Shown here piece after piece: positions 43,312-52,490 of a stretch of DNA of 64,000 nt. The notes below the pieces were generated by a model. That model was not told the DNA's origin, made no database searches, and was given only the letters and a program-made list of their open reading frames with translations. Each line of letters opens with the position of its first letter. The stretch's first letter is position 1. The stretch is from Anthoceros angustus (taxonomy: Eukaryota; Streptophyta; Anthocerotopsida; Anthocerotales; Anthocerotaceae), in the NCBI GenBank assembly GCA_010909165.1, contig VJWM01000118.1:434001-498000 (forward strand), written 5' to 3'. The translations under genes and the position numbers were made by a program.

Positions 43312-44860
43312 CGTTGAGTCACAAGTTAGCCCCGACGTAGACGCTTGTAGTTGTGAACTATTGTCTGCTAGTGGTCAATTTTTGGCGAACCTAAACAGGA
43401 TGGTCTCCAACCGGCTTGCGCATGCAGTACCCATACCTAGTTTTGTTGTGTTATTACTAGGCCTTTTGTCAATGTGGAAATGGATCATCGCACAAAACAA
43501 ACTACTTGAGGACTAACGGCGCCAGCCGCCTTGACCCTTCCTTCGGTTTTGTTGTTTCACAAGCGATTCAAATTTAGGAATCATTGTCCATGGTATGGGA
43601 CACCCCGAAATCCAAAAAAACACGGTTTTGGGAACCATGTGTTTTCTGTGAAGGAGGTTTCGTTCAACCAGAAGGGGGTTCGGATATTCACCCCCTTCAC
43701 TGAATACCATGTTCCTCGCCTCCGATCATTTGCGCCACCGCCTTGCCTCCGAATCCACCACTGCTGGTTCGAGGGGAGCACAACTCCAACAGCCGAGATG
43801 CCAACTTCACCGATACGGACGGTGCCACCTTCTTCTTGGCTTCTCCTCCCCTCGTTCTCTCTTGCCCCTCTTGAATTACTCTCTCCTCTCCTTTCGTCCT
43901 CTCTCTCCATAGTTTTCTTTTCTTTCCTTATATCGCTTTCAATAGCTTTTGCCGAGATATTTCTCAAATCACCCTAGGAAAAGCCCAGTACAGACTGGGT
44001 CAGTCCCCGCCGCTAGGGGCGCGTCGGTTTCCCCATGTGCGAGACCACGAGACGCGAGACCTTCCTTTCTCACGTCACTCCCCATCACTCTCTTGCTATG
44101 CTATTGCTGGATCTATTGCATTGGCCACATCCTGGTGCACTAGAATCGCCATGCCGTGCCCAGTTTATCAAGTTTGAGCTTGGAGCAAGCCATCATAGCG
44201 ACGGCGGCCACGAATTTGTCTGGGCTCAAATGCTGCACATTTCATCTCTGCTAGGTTTCTGATTGAGCTTGGATATCATGAAGCTACCTCAAACTTCTAG
44301 TGGACCCTCAAGGCAGCTGAAGCTAATGAGCAGCTTGTTTCTTTGCATGTGCACCATGGTCATGGCACCTGTCTTTCAAATCGAGCTCTTGGGATTGTCC
44401 TGAATCATTTGCGCACTCTCGAATCACAAACTACGATACGTTATGTCAGCAGGGTCCTCGAAGCTTTCTGAGTCTCTTGCGCAAACATACATTGGTATTT
44501 CTCTGTTTCAGTTCTTCACCCATGCTAAAATTGTGTGCAACTAAGAAGGATGTCATTATGAGGGCGATGAGTGCATGACCTTGAGCTCACTATGTTGTGC
44601 ATGTGTGCATCTCGAGTTGTAGGTTACAGAAGGCCATGTATGCTAAGGAGTCCATATGGTACTTGATGATAGTAGGTAGTAAGGTGAGAAATAGGTCCAA
44701 CATTTTAGCGTGCAGGACTTGCAGTATCATTTCTTATAATATGCTGATGGGTTTTTTTGATGGTTTGCTGAAGAAGCTGAGGTTTTGCAAGACCGTGAGG
44801 TACAAAGTGATGTTACCGGTGCTACCAAATTGCTAGCGTGTGAGGGTAATGTGTAACTGT
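43312..44860. other. Right edge of the composite transposon and unassigned sequence
   Basis: Near 43,672-43,699 lies a foldback (GAAGGGGGTTC / GAACCCCCTTC-like) inside the stretch that matches 27,407-27,437 in inverted orientation. The long frames at 43,531-43,977 (+) and 43,581-43,967 (-) overlap each other and show no domain. 44,000-44,860 has no gene that I can support. Confidence 0.35.
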
Positions 44861-44869
44861 TTGGTGAAG

Positions 44870-45045
44870 TTAGAGAAGGTGATGGGCAACATTTTCCAAG
44901 CTCTGTTTAGTGACATTAAAGAAGGTGATGGGTAGCATTTTCCAAGCTCTGTTTAGTGACATTAGAGAAAGTGATGGGTAGTATTTTCCAAGAGCCAGTA
45001 ATATGTAGCTATTTAGTGACATTACAGAGGGTGATGGGCAATATG
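44870..45045 (+). repeat. Short tandem array of a roughly 50-bp unit
   Basis: Three to four copies of a unit with TTTAGTGACATTA, then GGTGATGGG and ATTTTCCAAG, starting at about 44,870, spaced 47-60 bases and progressively diverged. Confidence 0.85.
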
Positions 45046-46680
45046 GCAAGACGATGAAAACCTTCGAAGAGAATTTTGGAGTCCAAGAGTGCATGTGAGT
45101 ATAAAGAGGCTTTGTTGGCATATGCTTCTGTGGAGTGGGTGTTTGCGTCCGAAGGCGCAAGGAGGCCACATTTACCCTCTATGTCGTTATAGTCCTGGGA
45201 TTCGATCCCAAGGGAATGGTTTTGTGTCAAGATGTTCTAAAACTATGAATTCTAGCCCTACCACAACCCATCATTACTCCACCATAACCAGCTACCATGT
45301 CGGAACCCGCTTCCCCCCCCCCGTGGTAGGCTCGGCCACCACGATGGGAAGTTCAGCCACCGCAGTGGAAAGTTCAGCCACGCGGTGGGCTGATTCAACC
45401 AAGCGGGTCCACCCAGCAGCGCTGCGCGGCTAACTATTTGCCACCCGATTTCTCTGGCGCGGACCTTGAGGGTTATGGTCATACACGCACACACACCCAC
45501 ACAGGTTCAAACATATTCTTAATTCCCTCCCAGGGGTATCCGCACTCGGAACTCCCCCGGGGGTTATGCACCCTGACCACGAACGCCGCGGTGCCTCACT
45601 CCGTCGTCGGTCCGCGCTGATCTCACCGTTCACTTCCACCCTTTTCCAACATTCCGCATTTTTTTCCAAAACACACACGCACCCCCCTACAGCGGCACAC
45701 TCATCCACTTCTTCCAAGGACCTCTCACTCCACCATACACAAATAAAACCTCCCTCTCTCTCAGGCCACACAGACCTCACCTCGGGCCACACAGACCCTC
45801 CCTCATGGAATGAAACACGTTCTGGTGGCAGCGGTTGGGGAAGGAGGGACAGAAAAAAAACACTGGTTAGTACTTGGGCGATTCACTCATCGGCAGTCTC
45901 ACCCCAGCCTTCCGCGGAAATTCCTATCCCCGCCCCAAAGATGCACCCATACCCTCACCGCCACCACCTCGTGACGTGGAGCTTGGCCACCCGCCTCGAC
46001 CACCCCAGTGGACCTTCCGGCCTTCTTGTGACGAAGACGGTGCACCAAACCGCTTGGATGTCGATCGACGCTCCAACCAACCAGCTTCGACACACGGAGT
46101 TCACACCGAAATTGTCTCAAGAGAGACACAAAAGGGTCTCTATACATCCAGGTGGATCACCATACCACTTCTCTAGTGTCTAAAAATTATGGCCCCCTAC
46201 CACGAGCGCTCCTACCAATTCAGGCAACTACAGCTCCGCAGGCTCTCAAAACATCCTATCCTCTAACCCGAAAAGAAACCCCGGCCTATGATGTCGCACT
46301 CCTCTAAAATCAGCGCGGCCGCCTCCGTGGTTGCTGCCTAGCCCTGCGGCCCATGGGGGTCCCTGTGGACTACGGACTTCCCTTAAGGTTAGGAAATGAG
46401 TCGGGTTTTGTTTTTTTTTCATAGGTCCGAAGTAGAAATAAGGCGGAAAAGGAGGAATAAGCACGGATGGCGCTCCGGACTGGGCTCCGGAGTATACACC
46501 GGACTCCGGAGTGGGTAACGGACCCCGTTAATAAGTTCGAACCCTGAGGTCCGAACCCCAGAGATGAGACCAGACCACAGATGACTGTGAACAAGACAGA
46601 CTCAAGTTCGAGACGGAAGTCGAGACCGACCTCGAGGTCCGGACTGTGAAGGAGGAGCCCTCCGACTTACGCTTAGGGGA
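45046..46680. other. Degenerate LTR-element sequence, unresolved
   Basis: 45,180-45,240 contains a diverged form of the U5 word CCCAAGGGAATGG seen in the other LTRs. 45,300-45,400 has repeated CCACCGCAGTGG-type words. At about 45,818-45,835, TCTGGTGGCAGCGGTTGGGG resembles a primer-binding site placed after an LTR, and proline/histidine-rich frames follow (to 46,183). I cannot delimit an element here. 46,250-46,680 shows dispersed GGACTCCGGAG words and no gene. Confidence 0.35.
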
Positions 46681-46681
46681 G

Positions 46682-47630
46682 TGACAATGGTGGCCCATGG
46701 GGGACCCACTGGGGCCGGGGGACGACGCCAGGTAACGCGGTCGCCGACCGCCGCCGAGCCCAACTGGCTGGATTCCGAAGAGGAAGGGGTCCCGCCTCGC
46801 GGATCATCCGATTGGGTGCGCCTCGTCAAGACGGGGAGATTGGACCACCAATCCCGAGGCGGAACCTGGGACCTTCCACCCCACCGCCGAAGGAGATAGG
46901 AGGGAGGAATAGGATGGTAGGCGGCGATTAATGCATCGAGTGGCCACCACTCGTAATAGGTGTAATAAAGACGCCGACTTGGGCGTAGTATAAGAGGGCC
47001 GATGCCGAATAAATCATCTTTCTCTTGGGGTAGAAGCCGCGTTTTCTTGCAGACCCTTGTGAGTCTTCTTGCTAACGTGAGGCCCCGAGTCATCGAAAGG
47101 TGCACGCCCCGGAGAGACGATCCGGTCCCGTGACGACCCTAACGTGTGGTGGTGTGTGCAGGGAAGAGCGACACAGGACCCTTGCTCGTCCGGAGCAGCG
47201 GTCCAGCGTCGGAAGGACTGGAACGAGTGAGCCAGAGGGACTTCGGGAGGGCGTGTAGAGCCCGGACGGAGAGGCCTGGTAGAACGACGGAGGAGGTCCG
47301 GACTGCGCAGTCACCCGCGTTTTCTTCTCAAGAGACGACGAGTGTAGTAAGAGTAGTGAGAGGAACGGACTAGAGGAACGTGTGACGAACGAGAACGATA
47401 CGGACGCGGACGGGTCCTTAAACGTTTGGCCACACCGGGCCTGTGCGGTGAACGATGCGAGTAGTTAGACGCAAACTGATGAATGTGTGCGTTGAGTCTG
47501 AACGGACGCAAAGTGAGGTGAGAATCGTCTGAAACGCGGTAAACGGAGCCTATCATTCCCTTGGGAACGGACTCCTTACTACAACGACACGGGATTGTGC
47601 GCCGGCCGTCGTGCCGAAAGTCGCGCCACA
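46682..47630 (+). mobile_element. 5' LTR of a gag-only element
   Basis: The 3' end is well placed: the U5 segment ATTCCCTTGGGAACGGACTC (47,553) leads to TCGCGCCACA at 47,630, followed by TTTTGGCGCTGCCGGGAATG, a TGGCGC-type primer-binding site. Upstream lies promoter-like sequence (GTATAAGAGGG near 46,988, AATAAATC near 47,007). The 5' end at about 46,682 (TGACAATGG) is a guess. Confidence 0.6.
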
Positions 47631-47650
47631 TTTTGGCGCTGCCGGGAATG
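47631..47650 (+). promoter_or_regulatory. Primer-binding site of the gag-only element
   Basis: TTTTGGCGCTGCCGGGAATG directly follows the LTR's terminal CA. TGGCGCCGTTGCCGGGGA-type sites are common in plant Ty3/gypsy elements (complementary to a tRNA 3' end); this one is a shortened variant. A related TTTTGGCGTTCTTGGG follows LTR C on the minus strand at 40,256. Confidence 0.65.
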
Positions 47651-47873
47651 AAATCGCTGTAGCAAGCGTGGATGCGTGGAGGACGTGAGGTAGTTAAGGA
47701 CGAATTGCCGAGAGTCGGACGGATCGCCAGAGCGCCTCGAGCGCAGCACGTGAGAGACGACGAGCTCGAAGCGAGGAAAACACCAAGCGGTGGAGTTGTC
47801 GGATCGTGAGGAGGAAGCAGCCTAGAGTCAGGTGGCGGTAAGAGGAGCGGTTCCTCAGCCCCTGTTGGCCGCG

Positions 47874-49190
47874 ATGGCAACAACAACGACAAAGCAAGCC
47901 TACTCCCTCTTTGGGGGAAAGAAGGAACGGGATGCGGAAACCTTTGTGGAGGATTTCGTATCCCGAGCGAACTTCAACGGAGAAGGATCGGATGCAGCCT
48001 CATCCAAATTGCTCTGTGGGTCCTTAGGGGAACAGCTTGGTCAAGAAAGTACCGCCACCCTGTAACGCCCCTCCGCTACCTTCAAGATCAAGGATGCCTT
48101 CTTGGAAAGATTCCGCGGAATCGACCAGGAAGGCTACGTCCTGTCCAAGCTTGAGAATCTAAAGCGGGGCAAGACGGAGAAGCTGGGATCGTACATCGAG
48201 CGGTTCTATGCCCTTCGAGATCGGCACCCCACCCACACCACGATGCAAGCGGTGCGCTGGTTCGCAGCCGGCCTACCTAAGCCAATGGCTAAGCATGTGC
48301 TGTTGCTTGCAGAAAAGGATGTGAGTAAGGCGGTGCGAGCGGCGGAGAACTACGAAGAATCGATGCACCAACGGAGGACGAGAACAACTCCAGGAGGAAA
48401 GAAGAAGAAGAAGAGGCGGGAATCGGAATCCGAAGATGAAGAGCCCTCAGAGGGGGAGGAGGAAGAAACCGAGGCCACTTCGGAGGAAGAGGAGGAGATT
48501 TCCGAAGTGGAATCCGAAGCCTCCACGGAGGCGGAGGAACCGCGTCGTAAACCCAAGAAGAAGACTGTGGTGAAACGGAGGCGCGAGAAGAAGGAGGTTG
48601 CGATACTAGCTCCGGTGCGGGAGGCACCTCCGGACCCAGCGCCCTTGAAAGAGGTAGCTGGTTTGAGGGAAGACCTGGAGAGAGTCATAAAGAAGGTGGA
48701 GGAGTTAACGATCAATCAAGTGAAAGATCGTGAACGGCGAAAGGTGGCCACCACGGTCAGGACTCATTTATGGTGTGCGGTGTGCCACCAGCATGGCAGG
48801 CACCGGTGCCCCTCCGGACCGTGAACCGGTGAGTGCGACTATGAGGAGGAGTCCGAGGAGGCGGTGGAGGATGCTTACCAGTGCAAGAAGCACCCCGGGC
48901 GCGATGCAAACGATGTATCCAGTGGCAGGTCCATCCATACACCGCCTCCGATGCAACCTCGAATGGGAGGACCGCTGGAATTCTTGGGCGGTGGTCTGGG
49001 GCTGGAAACCCGGGCACTATTCCAACGCCTGTCCCTACCCCACCAGCAAGGTAACGGGGATTTCGAACGCTTGTGTGGAGATTGCAAACAGGCGGGCACA
49101 TGCGGTGCCACTGTCCGAACCCCCACTGAGGACGGTGCGGCCACGCCACCCCATTTGGGAAGCCAAATCCACGCCTCCCCTCCTTAAGGC
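47874..49190 (+). pseudogene. Retrotransposon gag polyprotein, with one in-frame stop
   Basis: ATG at 47,874 opens MATTTTKQAYSLFGGKKERD, then the capsid-like region. A TAA at 48,063-48,065 interrupts the frame, which otherwise runs on unchanged to 48,824. The core retrotransposon-gag helices are visible (DAFLERFRGIDQ, KLGSYIERFYALRDRHP, VRWFAAGLPKPMAKHVLL, VSKAVRAAENYEES), followed by a Lys- and Glu-rich linker (48,400-48,600) and a coiled coil (LREDLERVIKKVEELTINQV). After the stop at 48,824 further frames (48,864-49,187) hold Cys/His-containing stretches (CAVCHQHGRHRCP, GHYSNACP) that look like damaged zinc knuckles. No protease, RT or integrase follows before LTR sequence reappears, which fits the TR-GAG type of non-autonomous element. 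Confidence 0.8.
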
Positions 49191-50290
49191 TGTACCGGTG
49201 CTGCAGATTGAAGATGCACAAATGGCGGAGTGGGAGGAGACACCAAGGGAACTCGGGCTGAGTGGCAAGCGATCGCCAAGGGAGGAGAGTCCTTCCGACA
49301 GTGACCTTGCTCGTCCGGAGGCGGTCAGCGTGGAAGGATCGGAACGAGTGAGCGAGGGACTGGGGCGTGTAGAGCCCGGACGGAGAGGCCTGGTAGAACG
49401 ACGGAGGAGGTCCGGACTGCGCAGTCACTCGCGTTTTCTTCTCAAGAGCCGACGACTGTAGTAAGAGTAGTGAGAGGAACGGACTAGAGGAACGTGTGAC
49501 GAACGAGAACGATACCGACGCGGACGGGTCCTTAAACGTTTGGCCACACCGGGCCCTGTGCGGTGAACGATGCGAGTAGTTAGACGCAAACTGATGAATG
49601 TGTGCGTTGAGTCTGAACGGACGCAAAGTGAGGTGAGAATCGTCTGAAACGCGGTAAACGGAGCCTATCATTCCCTTGGGAACGGACTCCTTACTACAAC
49701 GACACGGGTATGCGGCGCCCGGCTGCCGAAAGTCGGCCTGGTCGCGCCCTCCTTAAGACTGCCGCTGCATTGAAGATGCACAAATGGCGGAGTGGGAGAC
49801 ACCAAGGGAACTCGGAACAGTGGCAAGAAGCGACACGCTAAGGGAGGAGTCCTTCCGGCCAGTGACCTTGCTCGTCCGGAGCCGTCCGCTTCAAGGACTG
49901 GAACGAGTGAGCCGTGAGGGACTGGAGGGCGGTAGAGCCCGACGGAGAGGCCTGGTAGAACGACGGAGGAGGTCCGGAACGCATTACCGCGCTTTTCTTC
50001 TCAAGAGCCGACCGTAGTAAGAGTAGTGAGAGGAACGGACTAGAGGAACGTGGTGACAACGAGAACGATACCGACGCGACGTGGTCCTTAAACGCTTGGC
50101 CACACCGGCCCGTGGCGGCGATCATGGTAGTTAGACGCAAACTGATGAATGTGCGTTGAGTCCGAACGGGACGCAAAGTGAGGTGAGAATCGTCTGAACG
50201 CGGTAAACGGAGCCCATCATTCCCTTGGGAACGGACTCCTTACTACAACGACACGGATTGTGCGCTCTGCCGTCGGTTCGAAAGTCGCTA
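49165..50290 (+). repeat. Tandem copies of the gag end plus LTR U5 region
   Basis: Two units, about 49,165-49,745 and 49,746-50,290. Each starts with CTCCTTAAG..CTG and GATGCACAAATGGCGGAGTG and runs through LTR sequence (CTTGCTCGTCCGGAG) to the U5 word CCTTGGGAACGGACTCCTTA and CGAAAGTCG. Only the 3' part of the LTR of 46,682-47,630 is present in each. The second unit has many short deletions relative to the first. Confidence 0.85.
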
Positions 50291-50858
50291 CCCCTCTCGC
50301 TCTCCTGCCACGCCTCTGATCCGAACGATTCTCCCCCAAAACCTCCACCTCACTTTCGCTGCCTGCGGTTTCTTCGCGTCTTCCCATGGGCGTCGCGCGT
50401 CTATGGCCTCTATGCCTGTTGTCTCACTCCTCATCGCTGGACAGCCACACCGTGCACTCCTCCCTCCATGTTCTAGCCTCCGCTTCACTCATCTCCTCAA
50501 GCACCACTTGCGGGGGGTAGGCCCCAGCTCCCGTTCGAAGGAACCCTTGGTAAAGTGGCGATCAAGATGTGCAGCGGTGGTTCCCGGCCCTCAGCCGTCC
50601 AACCACACATTTAGAGTGAGCACCGCTCACCATGCGGTGAGGCTAGGGACATGAGCATCCTCATCCGACCAGACTACAATACGCCTCCTGCTATGAGGTC
50701 CTTACCCTCCCTTCCATGGACAATCCTGGCCGGTGCCTGGGGTTCCAGGAGTCAGATCCCCATTGCAGCGCTCATGGTGGCTTCCCCACCTCGGTTCCTT
50801 CTTCCACGGCGGTGGCCGGTTTAGCCACCGTGGTGGTCGCTTCCACGGCGGTGGCGGT
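50291..50858. other. Unassigned stretch with GCCACCGTGGTGG repeats
   Basis: 50,291-50,700 has no gene I can support. At about 50,795-50,890 a unit of roughly 33 bp containing TTCCACGGCGGTGGCGGTTT and AGCCACCGTGGTGG is repeated; the CCACCGTGG word is palindromic. Similar words occur at 45,330-45,400. Confidence 0.6.
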
Positions 50859-52447
50859 TTAGCCACCGTGGTGGCCCCACGGTGGTTGCTTGACTCTTCG
50901 CGGTGGCTGCTCGCCTTCTTCGATTTGCCCGCCTCTCTCTTGACTCGCCCTAGCCTCATCTCTCTCCCTTGTATCTCCGCCCGGCTTGAATTTCTCTAGG
51001 GGCGCCATCGTCTCCACCTGCCCTTGGACTCGCGAGACCTCATTCTGGAGCTCCTCAATCGTAGCATACGCCCATTTTACTTGATTCACTAGGGCCTCCT
51101 GTTGGGTGGACATGGCCCTCAGCTGTTCCTGTGCCTTGCACAGAGCCTCTTCGCACTCCCGTCTGCGGTCCTCTGCCACCTTGTTCTCGCCCTCCAGGCC
51201 CTCCAACTTTTCTTTAAACAACTTCTCTTGTTACCCCTGCACCTGAGTGAGAGCCATGGCTGCAGTCGAGAAGATCCTTGAGTGCAGCCACACGAGAGGT
51301 CGAGTGCAGATTCCGATTGGGCTTCGTGCCCATTCCTTCCACAATAATTCCGAACGCCAGTCGTTACCTCCCGCCTGGGCGGGTCAATGAGATATCGCCA
51401 AAAATGTCCTTGAGCTCCGTTGTGGGCCTGGCTGCCGACACTAACCCTTCCTCTCCTAGGGGTTGGTCTGCAACTGCTCCTTCATTCGTACCCACCTCTC
51501 CTAGCGGCAGCGACTCATCCTCCGCACCAGAAAGGGGAACAACCTGCCGCTTCCCTTTTATCTTCCCCTCCTTCACCCGCAACCCTGCTGCCGACTTCGA
51601 CCTGGTGACCCTAGGTGTGGCTGTGGGTTCCTCCTCCACCTACATTTCCTTTGGCCGACTGCTCACTGCCGCCACCCTCCGCTTCTTGCCCTTGGAAACC
51701 TCCCCACCTTCATCCGAATCTTCTAGAGAGGCGCATTCCCAACTGCTGGAATCCTTCCCTGAGTCCTCCTTACACTCCTCCTCCTCTACCTTGAGTTCCT
51801 TGACCGGTTTCCAGCTATGAAGGGCAGACATAGCTTCCAACTCCGTTAGGCATCCGGAATGCGCAAACACATGAATCAAAAAGGGTGAAATCAAGGAGGG
51901 CCGAGGAGAAGGGGAGAGCAAATTCGCCTTCTCTTCACAGGCTCTTTCAAAAATCATCCTTCCCCAATCAATCTGTGTGCCTTTAACCACTTCATGAAGG
52001 AAGACCAGGAAGTGGTCCACCATGTGATCCAACTTCCGGTTCTGCAGGAAACACAAAATCCACTTGGCCAATCCCACCAGCTGCACAGACACGAGTTGGC
52101 GAGTCACCCATCCATTGTTAACTCTCACTTCCCAGCTTCCAGCTGCCACTGCATGCAGCCTCGTGGTCTTCTTCCTCCGGGGTCAATCACTGTGCCCCAT
52201 CCTCCGATTCCTCTCGCCCATACACGGATCTAAGAGCCCCAAATCCCTATGCGGCCTCTTCCTCGGCCGCCTCTTGCACGGTTCTCATTAGGCGGGCGAC
52301 CGCACACACAATGCCTTGAAATCACCAGCTACCATTTCTTCTCCATGAAATCCAGTTCACACACAAGGCCGCCAGCTCTAACCTTCCAGTGGTTCATGTT
52401 GGGCCACTGCGTGGTGGGAATTTCTGCCGCGTCTCGAGGCGCCATCT
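50859..52447 (-). pseudogene. Structural-type ORF of a minus-strand LTR element (plant transposon-protein-like plus coiled coil)
   Basis: On the minus strand an ATG at about 52,445 (MAPRDAAEIPTTQWPNMNHW) lies only some 30 bases after the primer-binding site, the position of gag. A stop at about 52,340 breaks the frame. 52,149-51,640 then encodes WVTRQLVSVQLVGLAKWILC, HFLVFLHEVVKGTQIDWGRM and ISPFLIHVFAHSGCLTELEA, a pattern like the putative plant transposon protein domain of other plant elements (inference). An acidic linker (KVEEEECKEDSGKDSSSWEC), another frame (51,639-51,364) and a coiled coil (51,221-50,980: ENKVAEDRRRECEEAL, EALVNQVKWAYATIEELQNE) follow. No polymerase is seen. Confidence 0.6.
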
Positions 52448-52476
52448 TCCTTCCTCTTTCGTTTTAGGTAGGACCT

Positions 52477-52488
52477 TCTCTGATACCA
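52477..52488 (-). promoter_or_regulatory. Initiator-tRNA primer-binding site
   Basis: The minus strand reads TGGTATCAGAGA two bases after an LTR end (..CTAGTTACA). TGGTATCAGAGC is the standard binding site for initiator methionine tRNA in plant retrotransposons. It fixes the orientation of the element and the LTR end at 52,491. Confidence 0.85.
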
Positions 52489-52490
52489 GA

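Larger units (their letters stand above)
27407..43720. mobile_element. Composite: two-gene DUF7869 transposon invaded by LTR elements and internally inverted
   Basis: Halves of two genes are placed in a way that only fits one ancestral element. The DUF7869 gene has its 3' half at 28,450-29,985 on the minus strand and its 5' half at 36,113-37,203 on the plus strand. The second gene has its 5' half at 32,463-35,092 (minus) and its 3' half at 41,769-43,311 (plus). LTR copies sit at 30,101-32,462 (+) and 37,751-41,768 (-). Flipping 32,463-37,750 back puts both genes in order, diverging from a common centre, and restores both target-site duplications (CCTTC and ACAGG). The outer limits given are those of a 31-base imperfect inverted match and are uncertain. 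Confidence 0.6.

Noticed and set aside
43531-43977. 148-codon plus-strand ORF
   Set aside because: It is antisense to a similar-length minus-strand frame, has no recognisable motif and includes the foldback at 43,672-43,699.
45566-46183. 205-codon ORF rich in His, Pro and Ser
   Set aside because: No domain, overlapping frames open on both strands and a GC-rich context; it lies after a possible primer-binding site and may be degraded gag sequence, but this cannot be supported as a gene.
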